A DNA stretch of 64,000 nucleotides from Sporosarcina psychrophila (GCF_001590685.1 NZ_CP014616.1:4091001-4155000), one strand, 5' to 3'. Counted from the first letter of the stretch, positions 34,831 to 44,538 are shown. Translations and numbers: made by a program. The notes: a model not told the origin generated them from the letters alone.

Positions 34831-35352
34831 GGGATATGCTCGGGGATACGGGAGATATGATCGGTTGTATGGGGATATGCTCGGTTGCCCGGGGATATGC
34901 TTGGTTCCGTGCGAGATATGATCGCTTGCCTGAGGATATGCTCGGTTGCGCGGAAATATGCTCGATTGCCCGAGGATATGCTCGGTTGCGTGAGAGATAT
35001 GATCGATTGCCTGAGGATATGCTCGGTTGAATGGCAGATATGATCGCTTGCCTGGCGATATGCTTGGTTATGTGAGAGATATGATCGCTTGCCTTGGGAT
35101 ATGCTCGGTTGCGCGAGAGATATGATCGGTTGCCTGAGGATATGCTCGGTTGCGCGAGAGATATGATCGGTTGCATGAGGATATGCTCGGTGCTGTGGGA
35201 GATATGATCGCTTGCCCGAGGATATGCTCGATTGAATGGGAGATATGATCGATTGCTTGAGGATATGCTTGGTTACGCGGGAGATATGATCGATTGCCTG
35301 GGGATATGCTTGGTTGCGCGAGAGATATGATCGTTTGCCTGAGGATATGCCC
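34831..35352. repeat. GATATG tandem array C (largest)
   Basis: About twelve 41-bp units, alternating GAGATATGATCGCTTGCCTG and AGGATATGCTCGGTTGCGCG, with single-base variation and a few partial units. It lies between the NERD gene and the deacetylase terminator. Long stop-free frames on both strands (up to 188 codons) follow from the period and are not genes. Confidence 0.9.
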
Positions 35353-35373
35353 GCTCCCCGTTTTCCCACACAC

Positions 35374-35402
35374 AAAAACCGCCTGCAAGAGGCGGTTTTT
35401 TG
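35374..35402 (-). terminator. rho-independent terminator
   Basis: AAAACCGCCT and AGGCGGTTTT pair around GCAAG. Minus-strand read-out ends GGCGGTTTTTG. It immediately follows the polysaccharide deacetylase stop. Confidence 0.85.
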
Positions 35403-35403
35403 G

Positions 35404-36564
35404 TTATAATGTGGTGTCGCTTAAGAAGTTTTGGATGATGTGGTGCTCGGGTTCGTATGTTTTGATGGTATAGCCTTCTTTTTGTAGCCATTCGATGATT
35501 TCTGGGAGAACTTTTGCTGTTTGACTGCGGTCGTGTAGCAGGACGATGATGTTACGGTCGCCGGATTTATTGGCTTTATCGACACCGTCACGGACGTTTT
35601 TAATGATTTTGTCAGCTTCTTTGTCGGTGTATTTCCAGTCATTGGAGTCGACGTCCCAGTCCCACATTTTGTAGTTGTATTGGTTGAGCTCTTTTTTCAT
35701 GGCCGGTGTGACGTGCGGTTTGCTACCGTATGGAACACGGAGTAGTTTAGCATCGATGCCGGTCATTTTGTTGATGAGTTTGGTTCCTTCGGTCATTTCA
35801 TCGATGAATGATTTGGTGGATTTATATACTTTGTCTTTGTCGTGTGTCATGCTGTGCGTGCCGATGTAGTTACCATCGCCAGCCACTGTTTTAACGATGT
35901 CCTCGTTTTTTTTCATGTGTTTTCCTAGGAAGAAGAATGTACCGTGGACGTTATATTTTTTCAGTGTTGCGTTGTTGATTGTTGTGAATTTATTGGGGCC
36001 GTCATCAAAGGTCAAGTAGATTGTTGTTTCGGATTTCGCTCCGGGCTTTTCTGGCTTAACTGGTGGTTTGGCCGGCTGTTTTTTATCCAACAATTGTTTA
36101 ACATGTTTTTCGTAATCTACATGGCTCATATGCTCGTAGTCATCACGATAAATACGCAACGTTTTCATTTTTTGGATGTATTCTACTTTGAATCCCGTCA
36201 CTTTTGCGATGTATTTTGCGCTAATGAAAAGCGTGCCGTTAACGTCGACGATTGGAGTCCAACTGAGTTCCACACCGTCTTTCGATGTCAATTTTGTTGA
36301 AGCATCATAGCTGATAACGGTGCCTCTTTTTCGAAGATAAGTGATGCCTTCTTCTTTTTCTACTGGGATGTAGAGTACTTTTGTGATTTCGCTAAGTGGG
36401 ATCTTCATATCGTTATCGATGACCTGGACGTCTTTAAAGTCCAATAATCGATCATGAAGTCCTATGTAATGTGTCGGCTTTTTCACCTCTGCCTCGCCTA
36501 CAATTGTGCCGTAAACTAAACTTATAACTAATGCTGTACAGATGGCCCACACATTTTTCCTCAC
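35404..36564 (-). CDS. exported polysaccharide deacetylase with copper-amine-oxidase-like N-domain
   Basis: 386 residues. Signal peptide about 1-25, then a stalk domain (about 30-140) with repeated I-P-L-S-E and VNGTLFISAKYIAKVTGFKV phrases typical of amine-oxidase N-like domains. A Pro/Lys linker leads to the C-terminal NodB domain (about 180-375): TFDDGPN (metal Asp), GTHSMTHDK (two metal His), RVPYGSKPH, WDWDVDSNDW and IIVLLHD. It would remove acetyl groups from peptidoglycan or another polysaccharide outside the membrane. The GTG at 36564 is preferred because GGGGGAAATTAAA precedes it; the in-frame ATG at 36588 overlaps that site. Confidence 0.88.
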   Translation of the reverse strand: MRKNVWAICTALVISLVYGTIVGEAEVKKPTHYIGLHDRLLDFKDVQVIDNDMKIPLSEITKVLYIPVEKEEGITYLRKRGTVISYDASTKLTSKDGVELSWTPIVDVNGTLFISAKYIAKVTGFKVEYIQKMKTLRIYRDDYEHMSHVDYEKHVKQLLDKKQPAKPPVKPEKPGAKSETTIYLTFDDGPNKFTTINNATLKKYNVHGTFFFLGKHMKKNEDIVKTVAGDGNYIGTHSMTHDKDKVYKSTKSFIDEMTEGTKLINKMTGIDAKLLRVPYGSKPHVTPAMKKELNQYNYKMWDWDVDSNDWKYTDKEADKIIKNVRDGVDKANKSGDRNIIVLLHDRSQTAKVLPEIIEWLQKEGYTIKTYEPEHHIIQNFLSDTTL

Positions 36565-36662
36565 TTTAATTTCCCCCTTTCCATTCATTTAATTTCCTGT
36601 TCTTACCTTAACAAAAATCTGCCGCCAGTCAGAGCCGACTTACTAGATTATGCGAGTTTATT

Positions 36663-37280
36663 TTAAAAATGCTTTTTCACGCAATATTGATAAATGGCTG
36701 CTGTTGCCACACAATCGCCGATGGCATCATGGGCATCGTGTTCGAGCTGTAGAAATTCTGTCAATGTGGTTAGTTTATGGTTGGGGGCTTCGGTGATTTT
36801 TTTTCTAGCTAGTTTGACGGTATCGATGACGATATACTCGGGAATGCTTATGCCATCGATGTTGTCGAGTGCATAAAGGAAACCCATATCAAACGATGCA
36901 TTGTGAGCAATGATTGGTAAATCTCCGATGAATTCGAGTAGTTCTTCAATTTTTTGATTGATACTCGGTGCCAATTCAACTGTTTCGTTTGAAATGCCTG
37001 TAAGTCGTGTAACTGTCTCTGGGATATGACGGAAGGGGTTGATGAACGTATTAAACATGTCTTTCACTTCATGATTTACATACCTAATGGCACCAATTTG
37101 AATGATTTTATCAGCGCCTGCACGCAAACCCGTCGTTTCAAAATCGAGTACGATGTAATCATTCACTAATTGGGAGGATGATTTATATTTCTTATCTTTT
37201 GCGGCTCTTCTTGCTCCCCAATTTTGTTGCTTCGGTTTCCTTTCAAGTAATTCGATCGCTTCTGTATTCCAGCTTGTCAT
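36663..37280 (-). CDS. DEDDh 3'-5' exonuclease (DnaQ/PolC-epsilon-like)
   Basis: 205-residue exonuclease. ExoI YIVLDFETTGL (Asp/Glu near residue 46-48), ExoII IIAHNASFDMGFL, and ExoIII HDAIGDCVATA with the preceding His (HDAHDAIGDC) complete the DEDDh set. The first 40 residues are a basic, probably disordered extension (ERKPKQQNWGARRAAKDKK). Such stand-alone proteins are annotated as epsilon-like proofreading or repair nucleases; its specific role is unknown. AAGGAAG precedes the ATG. It is a single-gene unit divergent from the guanidine-exporter operon. Confidence 0.9.
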   Translation of the reverse strand: MTSWNTEAIELLERKPKQQNWGARRAAKDKKYKSSSQLVNDYIVLDFETTGLRAGADKIIQIGAIRYVNHEVKDMFNTFINPFRHIPETVTRLTGISNETVELAPSINQKIEELLEFIGDLPIIAHNASFDMGFLYALDNIDGISIPEYIVIDTVKLARKKITEAPNHKLTTLTEFLQLEHDAHDAIGDCVATAAIYQYCVKKHF

Positions 37281-37473
37281 GGGTGCACTTCCTTTTTTTC
37301 GGTTATTGTCCTTTGTTTAGTAGTAATTCTCCTTATACTATTTAATACCCTTTTTTATAGCGCTTAATCTTCAAATAAAATGGATAAAAAAAGCAGCCTA
37401 CTTCGGACCATTAAGGACAAGTGATTGTACATGAGGTAAATTAAAATCATGTCTTGTTTATAATGTTGTACAT

Positions 37474-37501
37474 TTGACTACGATTTAAAAGTGTGTATAA
37501 T
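37474..37501 (+). promoter_or_regulatory. promoter of the guanidine riboswitch operon
   Basis: TTGACT (37474-37479), 16 bases, TATAAT (37496-37501). The riboswitch begins about 25 bases downstream of the predicted start. Confidence 0.75.
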
Positions 37502-37529
37502 ACAAGGTAATTACATACTTTGAATGTTT

Positions 37530-37655
37530 TCTAGGGTTCCGCAACTGTCAGTGTTGGTCTGGTCCGAGAGAAAACTCACAGCTATGCTGTGTCACGGAAG
37601 GATAAAAGCCTGGGAGGAACTGTTTTTTAACAGTTATCTCTTGGGCTTTTTTTGT
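37530..37655 (+). ncRNA. guanidine-I (ykkC) riboswitch with terminator
   Basis: Conserved ykkC aptamer blocks are all present: TCTAGGGTTCCGC, CTGGTCCGAGAGAAAAC and ACGGAAGGATAAAAGCC. The following TGGGAG pairs with CTCTTGGG of a terminator stem that ends in GGGCTTTTTTT (about 37605-37652). Guanidine binding is known to stabilise the aptamer and prevent termination, switching on the exporter genes 40 bases downstream. Confidence 0.95.
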
Positions 37656-37693
37656 TTTTGATGGGCACGAATATAAACGGAGGTGTTAGTTAA

Positions 37694-38035
37694 ATGAATA
37701 CAGATTGGGTTAAAGTAATAATCGCTGCTTTTTTCGAAGTTTTTTGGGTTATTGGATTAAAACATGCAAATGACTTTTGGACTTGGACTGGAACAATTAT
37801 TGCTATTATCGTTAGTTTTTATTTAATGATTATGGCTGGAAAAAAACTACCTGTTGGAACTGTCTATACGGTTTTTGTTGGACTAGGTACAGCAGGAACA
37901 GTTTTTTCCGACATCATATTTTTTGATGAACCATTTAAATTAGCAAAAGTGCTTTTAATTTTGGTTTTATTAGGTGGAGTCGTTGGTTTGAAATTAGTGA
38001 CTCAAGATAGCGATAAAGAAGGAGCTGAATCTTAA
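37694..38035 (+). CDS. ykkC: guanidinium exporter subunit, SMR family (YkkC-like)
   Basis: Small multidrug resistance-type protein of 113 residues with four membrane helices. The conserved Glu in helix 1 ([15 protein letters not shown]) is the proton/guanidinium-coupling residue, and [16 protein letters not shown] is the helix-3 motif. It is expected to pair with the next gene product as a heterodimer (YkkC/YkkD in Bacillus). CGGAGGTG precedes the ATG. The guanidine-I riboswitch upstream supports guanidinium export as the physiological role. The last codon overlaps the next start (TAATG). Confidence 0.93.
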   Translation: MNTDWVKVIIAAFFEVFWVIGLKHANDFWTWTGTIIAIIVSFYLMIMAGKKLPVGTVYTVFVGLGTAGTVFSDIIFFDEPFKLAKVLLILVLLGGVVGLKLVTQDSDKEGAES

Positions 38036-38349
38036 TGGCGTGGGTTTCTTTGATTGTTGCAGGTTTATTTGAAATGTTTGGTGTTGTAATGATAAGTAAA
38101 TTGCATAAAGACCGTAATTGGCAATCGGTGCTATTTCTAACTCTCGCGTTTGGTGCTAGTTTTGTGTTTCTTGCTTATTCAATGAAAACACTTCCTATGG
38201 GTACGGCTTATGCAATTTGGACAGGAATTGGTGCGTCTGGTGGAGCAATTTTAGGTATGCTTTTATATGGTGAATCAAAAGATTGGAGAAGACTTATTTT
38301 TATAGGCATGGTCTTAGGTGCTGCAATAGGTCTAAAACTCGTCTCATGA
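38035..38349 (+). CDS. ykkD: guanidinium exporter subunit, SMR family (YkkD-like)
   Basis: 104-residue, four-helix partner of the preceding SMR protein. Helix 1 carries the essential Glu (IVAGLFEMFGVVMI), helix 3 the GTAYAIWTGIGASGGAILGM signature, and loop 3 the conserved W(R). Its ATG overlaps the previous stop by one base and uses the GGAGCTGAATCTTA ribosome site inside the first gene, so the two are made in balance. It is shorter at the C-terminus than its partner, as in Bacillus YkkD. Confidence 0.93.
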   Translation: MAWVSLIVAGLFEMFGVVMISKLHKDRNWQSVLFLTLAFGASFVFLAYSMKTLPMGTAYAIWTGIGASGGAILGMLLYGESKDWRRLIFIGMVLGAAIGLKLVS

Positions 38350-38400
38350 TAGAGTTTTTAGATTGTAATAGGAAGAAGTTAATTTGTTTTTTATTAAGTG

Positions 38401-38446
38401 AAATAAAAGCTGAACTAAAAAAATCTTTAGTCCAGCTTTTATTTTT
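38401..38446 (+). terminator. two-way terminator between convergent genes
   Basis: AAATAAAAGCTG with inner AACTAAA pairs with TTTAGT and CAGCTTTTATTT. It has T-rich flanks on both strands and lies between the SMR pair and the S8 protease. Confidence 0.8.
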
Positions 38447-38500
38447 AATCTATCTACCTAATCGGGGAGCATATCAAACTCAATGAGCTCCTTTTTTTAA

Positions 38501-41500
38501 TTAATAGCTGATAGCGACAAAGTTACCCGCGTGGTTCGCTGTGGAAGTATTGATCACAACGAAACTACCTGGACCAGTCGCTGTGAATTCAAGTACTCCA
38601 TTGTTGTATTTCGCTTTTATTGTGTTAGTTGAATGTAGATCTCGTACCGCTATTTTGTTGTTCTTAATCACTTTAGACGCGTCTATCGGGAGAACGATTT
38701 CGATTTTCTCATTGAATTGATTCAACGCAAATCGATTATCGCCAGTACCGCCCTCAAGATTAACGATAAAGTTTTCTGAAATTGCATCTGCTATAGAAGA
38801 TGCATTTGCTTCGCTTAACGTGATTGTAGCATCACCGCCAGCTTGTTGCATAAGTTTCTCGACTGCTTTTTTCGAGAAGAAGAATGACGTTTCGCCTCTA
38901 GTGACGAATAAGCCTTTCTTAGCATTAACGATTGTATTTAGGATTGTTGAGTTGAATTCGATTGCGATTTCCTCTCCATTTTCAGGTAGTGCAATGAAGA
39001 TTTCTTTTGCCTGTTTATCGTTCACATAAGCTGCAATTTCTGCTTCTGAAACACTATATTTCTGAGCTCCTGGTGACTCAGGTACCTCAGGCGCTTCCGG
39101 TACTGAAACCATTTCGACTTTGACGAAAATGGTTGCAACGTCATTGCCATAAGAAGCTGTGATTGTTGTTTCACCAGCGCCGACTGCAATGATTTGGCCT
39201 TGCTGAACATCGATGACAGTTGAATCGAACCCGCTATATGCAGCAATTTCTGTCACGTCTGTCGATGTCGCCTCACCATTTTTCGTTTCAATCGATTGAA
39301 CTGAAATGCGAGAAGATTCCCCGACTACCAATTCAAGTGCTGCTGGGTTTGTGATCAATTCTGTTGTGATTATTACGTCTTGTTCGACAATCGCTGTGAC
39401 TGTCGTTGTGAAGTTCGGGTGTGAAACTGTAATGACCGTTTCGCCTGGTCCGACTGCTGTGACTAACCCTTTACTTAATGTGACGACTTTAGAATTCGCA
39501 GATTTAAATTTAGAATCTGCTATCACGTTTTTCTCTGTGACAGAGCCGTCAGCTTTTGTTGTTTTTTCTATTACTGTTAATTGTTCAGTTGCGCCTGCTT
39601 TAAGTACGACGCTGTTTTTATCGACTGAATAGGTGATTACGTCTTGCTCGACAATCGCTGTGACTGTCGTTGTAAAGTCCGAGTGTGTGACAGAGATGGC
39701 CGTTTCGCCTGGTCCGACTGCTGTGACTAACCCTTTACTTAATGTGACGACTTTAGAATTCGCAGATTTAAATTTAGAATCTGCTGTCACGTTTTTCTCT
39801 GTGACAGAGCCGTCAGCTTTTGTTGTTTTTTCTATTACTGTTAATTGTTCAGTTGCGCCTGCTTTAAGTGCGACGCTGTTTTTATCGACTGAATAGGTGA
39901 TTACGTCGCCTTTCACGTTCAGGTAGACAAGGATTGGATCCTGATCTGGGATTGTGACAAGTACTTGTGTTTGACCTCCTGTAATCGCTGTGACTAGACC
40001 TTTTTGAACTTTTGCAATTTTATTGTTGACGACTTTGAATGAAGTTGTTGCTGTGACGTCTTTTTTGCTCGTTTGTCCTTTCGGAGTCAGCGTTGTTTCT
40101 GTCACTTTCAACTGTAATTGGTCGCCGACATTCATTTTCACATTTGTTTTATTCACTTTGTACGTAATGATATCCTGAGGAAGTTTCACTACCTCAACGT
40201 AAACGTAGATGGCTTCCTCGTTTGGAATCATAACACGGACTTGTGTTTGGCCTTCTGCAAGTGCTGTTACGAGTCCTTTTTTGACTGTAGCAACTTTATT
40301 GTTGACTGCATTGTAGCTGCCATTTCCTGTGACGTCTTTTTCAGTGACTGTGCCATCCGCTTTTGTCGTCGTTTGGGTGACGTAAAATTGTTCTGATTGG
40401 CCAACACCGATTGTTAGGTTCTTTTTACTAACTGAATAAGTAACCTGATCTTGCGGTGCTGCTGTCACTTCAAGGTAAACGTACATATCTTCTTGTCCTG
40501 GAACCATGACGCGTGCTTGCGTTTTACCTGCCGCAAGTGCTGTGATGAGACCTTTCTCGAATTTTGCAATATCGCTGTTGACGACATCATAATTCACTGT
40601 TCCTGTTACGTCTTTTTCAACGACTGAACCATCAGCCTTTGTCGTTTTTTGTGTGACGAAGAGTTGTTCTTGTTGACCAACGCCTATTGTAAGATTCGTT
40701 TTGCTTACAGAATACGTAACTTGGTCTTGACCATCTTTCGCTGCCACTTCGACTGCGATTGTTGCTGTGAATTCTTTGTAGCTTACTGTGATTGCTGTTT
40801 TACCTGCGGCGACTGCTGTTACTGCACCATTTTTAACTGTTACAATTTTTTCATCAGCAGACACGAATGTTGCTTCTGCTGTGACATTTTTGTCTTCTTT
40901 TGTTCCGTCCGCTTTTGTTGTTGTTTCAGTTACTGTTAGGTTTTCTGTACCGCCTACTTGCAGTGCTAGTTCTTCTTTATCCACAGAATACTTGACGCCG
41001 GTTCCATCATCGACTAGTACTTTTTCTGCGGCATTGCCTGCAGCGTCAACATATTTCACTTTGACACTGTTATCTTTTGTTAACGTACCAACGTCGATTG
41101 TAAATGATCCGTCTTGTGCTAATTTAACAGGACCGGACGATTTCACCGTGTCGTTTTCCATCACTTCGTAACTTGCTTTGAGTTTCGTATTTACGTCATA
41201 ACCTAAATCATAGTTTACAAGTTCAGCTTGGTAGTCAATATACTTGTCAATGATTTTACCTGTTGCAGCTGTACCTTTAAGTGCTCCTTCAATTGTACCG
41301 GCTTCAGATTTCACGACGACCGGACCAACGTAGCCACTAAGAATTGCTGGTTCGCCTGAAACTGTTTGTCCAGTGAAGTCAATTGTGTAGAGTCCATCAG
41401 GAATTGTTGTTTGAGCTGCACCTTCAGTCCAAGGTTTGTAATTTCCTGCCACGTTAAGCGTGTAAGAACCGGCTGCGAGCGAAGTACCTGCATGTAAGTA

Positions 41501-44062
41501 GCCGATATAGCCGTCTCCATATTCTCCACCTTCAGGATCCATGATATCCCATAGTTCGATGTAATTTGTTGTGACATCGCCTGTCAGTTTAAATGACAGA
41601 ACAGCCGAGTCTTTTATACCGTCATTGTTGAATGAAAGATCTGTTTCCGTGATTGCGAAGTTTTCAAATGCAGATGCCGGTGCTCCGCCAAACTCTGCTG
41701 CGAATGGTAATGAAACTTCAGTACCCTCACCGTTAATGTGAATATAGCCCAGAATTTCGGAACCTGGTGGTGCGTTTGCTTTTTTCGAAGCCGTTAATGT
41801 AACTGTTAACAATTGCTCGCCATTCAATGTGAATGCTGATTTGTCGACGGTCACTTTTGCATCTTCGAATGATTTCGTAACATCGACGGTTACATTATAA
41901 TTTCCTCCGTTACCTTTCATATCTTTTACAAGAATGTCTTTTGTAACGGAAATGTTTTTTTCTTTGATTGATTGAGGACCGAAAGTGACTGTCCCTTTAA
42001 TATTGTCGACAATTTCACCGCTTGTATCCAACACTGCCTCATCCATTGCATATGCAAGGATAGTCGGATGCGCTGCTGCATAAGCTTGCACACGTCCTGC
42101 ACCTTGAGACATGACATCGTATTTGGTCGTATCTAAAATTTTTGCGCTGTTGGATAGCGCGACTTTCACGTCAAAAGCATTCCAACCTGGATTTGCTTGC
42201 TTAACAAGTGCTGCAATTCCTGCAATATGCGGTGTTGCCATTGATGTACCTGTTTTACGTGTGAAAGCTTCTTCATAACTTGCAGCTGGAAAATCTGCTT
42301 TGTACATTGGAATTGTTGACATGATATTCGTTCCAGGCGCACTAACGTCTGGTTTGATATCAAAGTTTGGAGTCGACGGCCCACGTGAACTGGAATCGTT
42401 GACATTATCTCCAATTGTCATTGTTTTATTGAAATTAGCGAACGTTACAGTTCCTTGACCACCTTTAAGAGCTGCACGAATTGCATCTCCGTCTGTTTGT
42501 GACAAATCATAAGATGGGATGAATTCAAATGCATCTCCTAAGAATGTTCCAGAAGCGTTCGGTGCATTTGAACCGCCTGTAAAGTTATGGATAAGAATTG
42601 CAATTGCGCCTGCTTCTTTTGCGACGGCAATTTTGTCGACGAATGCAATATCTCCTCGGGAGACAAGTGCTACTTTCCCGTTAACGTCGAGTCCGTTATA
42701 GTCAGCTTTAGTACCCATTCCAGGTACTGCTAGGACTTCATATTCACCCGACAATTGCGTTGCTAAATCTGCTCCAAATGTAGTTCCCATTAAGTTGATG
42801 GTTTTTGATAATTGATAGTCTCCGACTGTTACATGTACATTGCTGTCAAAATTCGCTTCAGGATTCGTTGTGTTGCCAACTGCAATTCCAAGACGTGCTG
42901 TCGACGGTGTACCCATCGTTCCACGTTTCGGACCCGAGTTTCCTGTTGCGATTACGGAAATCGTTCCGGCCATCATCGCATTATTGATGGCAAATGAACC
43001 TCCGTCAGTTTCAGAATTTGCTCCCCCACCAAGTGAAAGATTGATAACATCCATCTTTTGTTTGACTGATTCTTCAATTGCAGCGATGATTCCCGAAGTA
43101 GATCCGCTACCGTAAGCTCCCAGAACGCGGTATGCGTAAAGATCTACTTTCGGTGCAATCCCTTTAACCCCGTACGGATTCGCCCCGATTGCAGCAATTG
43201 TTCCTGCCACGTGCGTACCATGTGATGTGTAGAAAGCGCTTCCAGTTGCGCTAAATTCAGGTGTTCCCGCTGGTCGTTCAACAGGTGACGTTTCCGATGC
43301 ATCATTATCTGCACGGGTTCTTGTATAAGTAGCAGAATTTGGAATGAAGTTCTTTCCGCCTTTATAAATACCAGCAAAGTCAGGGTGATCTTTGTCAATT
43401 CCTGTATCAAGTACAGCGACTTTAATCCCTTGTCCTTCAATTCCTTCAGCCCAAAGCCTTTCAATTCCTAGGAATGAAATGCTGGTGTTCATATTCGCAT
43501 CTACTGTTCCAGATGAAACTGGAGCTTCAAATGCATGCACTTCAGTATCCGGTTCAATTAATGTAACACCTTTAATAGCTAGTAACTTTTCAAGATCTCC
43601 TGCTTGTACAGTCGCAGAAAAACCATTTAGTACAGTATCGTACGCGAATTTCTCAGTAAAATTAATGTTTTTCACTTGCATCTCTTTTTTCATAGCTGTC
43701 TGTTGCGTTTTCACTTTCTTTTTCACTGCCGTTGCTTCTGCAGAAGTGAATGTTTTCCCCGCTAACTCTTTAATCCCCTGTTCAAGTGCAACTGGCTTTT
43801 CGGATAAATGAACAATAACTGCGACTTGTCCATTTCCAGTTAACCCTTGTAAGTCTTTGTGTAACTTGGAACCACCATCCAACAGATTTAATTGTTCGGC
43901 GATAGCTGCTTTCTGTTGCATAATGCTTTCGCTGTGATTATCCGGCTTGAATGGTTTTGCCTTTTCTGCATTTGCCGATGCAGTGAATGGCGATAGTAGT
44001 GAAAGCACCATTGCAAGAGCTAAAAATGCGCTGAAAAATTTAGTGAAATTACCCCTCTTCAA
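38501..44062 (-). CDS. giant secreted S8 (subtilisin-like) protease with Ig-like repeat tail
   Basis: 1853 residues. Signal peptide about 1-32, I9 propeptide about 75-175. The catalytic domain has Asp near 219 (VAVLDTGID), His near 282 (SHGTHVAGT) and Ser near 605 (GTSMATPH), interrupted by a PA domain (about 445-545), as in Vpr/C5a-peptidase-type enzymes. An Fn3-like domain and further sandwich domains follow. Then come about seven Big_2-like repeats of 85-90 residues starting VTYSVSK/ITYSVDK, two of which are near-identical in DNA. A final domain follows without SLH motif or LPXTG sorting signal. The TTG at 44060-44062 behind AAAGGGGA gives a proper signal peptide; the frame open to 44179 does not. 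Confidence 0.9.
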   Translation of the reverse strand: MKRGNFTKFFSAFLALAMVLSLLSPFTASANAEKAKPFKPDNHSESIMQQKAAIAEQLNLLDGGSKLHKDLQGLTGNGQVAVIVHLSEKPVALEQGIKELAGKTFTSAEATAVKKKVKTQQTAMKKEMQVKNINFTEKFAYDTVLNGFSATVQAGDLEKLLAIKGVTLIEPDTEVHAFEAPVSSGTVDANMNTSISFLGIERLWAEGIEGQGIKVAVLDTGIDKDHPDFAGIYKGGKNFIPNSATYTRTRADNDASETSPVERPAGTPEFSATGSAFYTSHGTHVAGTIAAIGANPYGVKGIAPKVDLYAYRVLGAYGSGSTSGIIAAIEESVKQKMDVINLSLGGGANSETDGGSFAINNAMMAGTISVIATGNSGPKRGTMGTPSTARLGIAVGNTTNPEANFDSNVHVTVGDYQLSKTINLMGTTFGADLATQLSGEYEVLAVPGMGTKADYNGLDVNGKVALVSRGDIAFVDKIAVAKEAGAIAILIHNFTGGSNAPNASGTFLGDAFEFIPSYDLSQTDGDAIRAALKGGQGTVTFANFNKTMTIGDNVNDSSSRGPSTPNFDIKPDVSAPGTNIMSTIPMYKADFPAASYEEAFTRKTGTSMATPHIAGIAALVKQANPGWNAFDVKVALSNSAKILDTTKYDVMSQGAGRVQAYAAAHPTILAYAMDEAVLDTSGEIVDNIKGTVTFGPQSIKEKNISVTKDILVKDMKGNGGNYNVTVDVTKSFEDAKVTVDKSAFTLNGEQLLTVTLTASKKANAPPGSEILGYIHINGEGTEVSLPFAAEFGGAPASAFENFAITETDLSFNNDGIKDSAVLSFKLTGDVTTNYIELWDIMDPEGGEYGDGYIGYLHAGTSLAAGSYTLNVAGNYKPWTEGAAQTTIPDGLYTIDFTGQTVSGEPAILSGYVGPVVVKSEAGTIEGALKGTAATGKIIDKYIDYQAELVNYDLGYDVNTKLKASYEVMENDTVKSSGPVKLAQDGSFTIDVGTLTKDNSVKVKYVDAAGNAAEKVLVDDGTGVKYSVDKEELALQVGGTENLTVTETTTKADGTKEDKNVTAEATFVSADEKIVTVKNGAVTAVAAGKTAITVSYKEFTATIAVEVAAKDGQDQVTYSVSKTNLTIGVGQQEQLFVTQKTTKADGSVVEKDVTGTVNYDVVNSDIAKFEKGLITALAAGKTQARVMVPGQEDMYVYLEVTAAPQDQVTYSVSKKNLTIGVGQSEQFYVTQTTTKADGTVTEKDVTGNGSYNAVNNKVATVKKGLVTALAEGQTQVRVMIPNEEAIYVYVEVVKLPQDIITYKVNKTNVKMNVGDQLQLKVTETTLTPKGQTSKKDVTATTSFKVVNNKIAKVQKGLVTAITGGQTQVLVTIPDQDPILVYLNVKGDVITYSVDKNSVALKAGATEQLTVIEKTTKADGSVTEKNVTADSKFKSANSKVVTLSKGLVTAVGPGETAISVTHSDFTTTVTAIVEQDVITYSVDKNSVVLKAGATEQLTVIEKTTKADGSVTEKNVIADSKFKSANSKVVTLSKGLVTAVGPGETVITVSHPNFTTTVTAIVEQDVIITTELITNPAALELVVGESSRISVQSIETKNGEATSTDVTEIAAYSGFDSTVIDVQQGQIIAVGAGETTITASYGNDVATIFVKVEMVSVPEAPEVPESPGAQKYSVSEAEIAAYVNDKQAKEIFIALPENGEEIAIEFNSTILNTIVNAKKGLFVTRGETSFFFSKKAVEKLMQQAGGDATITLSEANASSIADAISENFIVNLEGGTGDNRFALNQFNEKIEIVLPIDASKVIKNNKIAVRDLHSTNTIKAKYNNGVLEFTATGPGSFVVINTSTANHAGNFVAISY
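39377..39904 (-). repeat. 264-bp tandem duplication inside the S8 protease gene
   Basis: Units 39377-39640 and 39641-39904 each encode one 88-residue Big_2-like repeat and differ at only a handful of positions, while other repeats of the same protein are clearly diverged. This indicates a recent in-frame duplication. Confidence 0.9.
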
Positions 44063-44370
44063 ATCCCATCTCCCCTTTACCCGTTTATTCGCACTTAACA
44101 AAATAGTGCAACATAAAGAATCTATCATAATAAAAATAGATTTAATATGATACAAAACGTGTATTTCGGGGAAAATCATGCGTTATTGAAAAAATCGTTC
44201 AAAGGGACTTCGTAAGAATCAAAGAATAGTAGTCCATACGATTTATGGATAATAGTGGAAACCATTCAATGGTCCTAGCACTCTAATTTCTGCTTTTCTG
44301 AAACGACGTGCGACAGATATAAAATTTTCAATGAAAATCAATAAATTTAACGCACTACAAAGTGGGAAAA

Positions 44371-44503
44371 CGATCATATATCACGACCAACCGACTATAT
44401 AACTTGTAAACCGATCATATCTTTTGCAAGAACAATCATATATCTACACGACCAATCATAATCGCTGCATGACCAATCATATCTCCTTGCCAACCAATCA
44501 TAT
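44371..44503. repeat. GATATG tandem array D, inverted
   Basis: ACCAATCATATCTCCTTGCC-type half-units, the reverse complement of the family at 33-35 kb. Six or seven copies, more diverged than arrays A-C. The rest of 44063-44587 holds no gene. Confidence 0.7.
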
Positions 44504-44538
44504 GTACAACTTCCCCCTGTCAGCCTCCGAACCACAAA

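Noticed and set aside
32896..35352. CRISPR array
   Set aside because: Repeats are contiguous, degenerate 20-21 bp half-units with no unique spacers, and no cas genes are present.
34809..35375. 188-codon frame on the minus strand with repeating YPQAxDHIS phrases
   Set aside because: It is the read-through of the 41-bp tandem array; it has no ribosome site, and other frames of the same array are also open.
44063..44179. N-terminal extension of the S8 protease to 44179
   Set aside because: The extension has no ribosome site and would bury the signal peptide; the TTG at 44062 has AAAGGGGA upstream.
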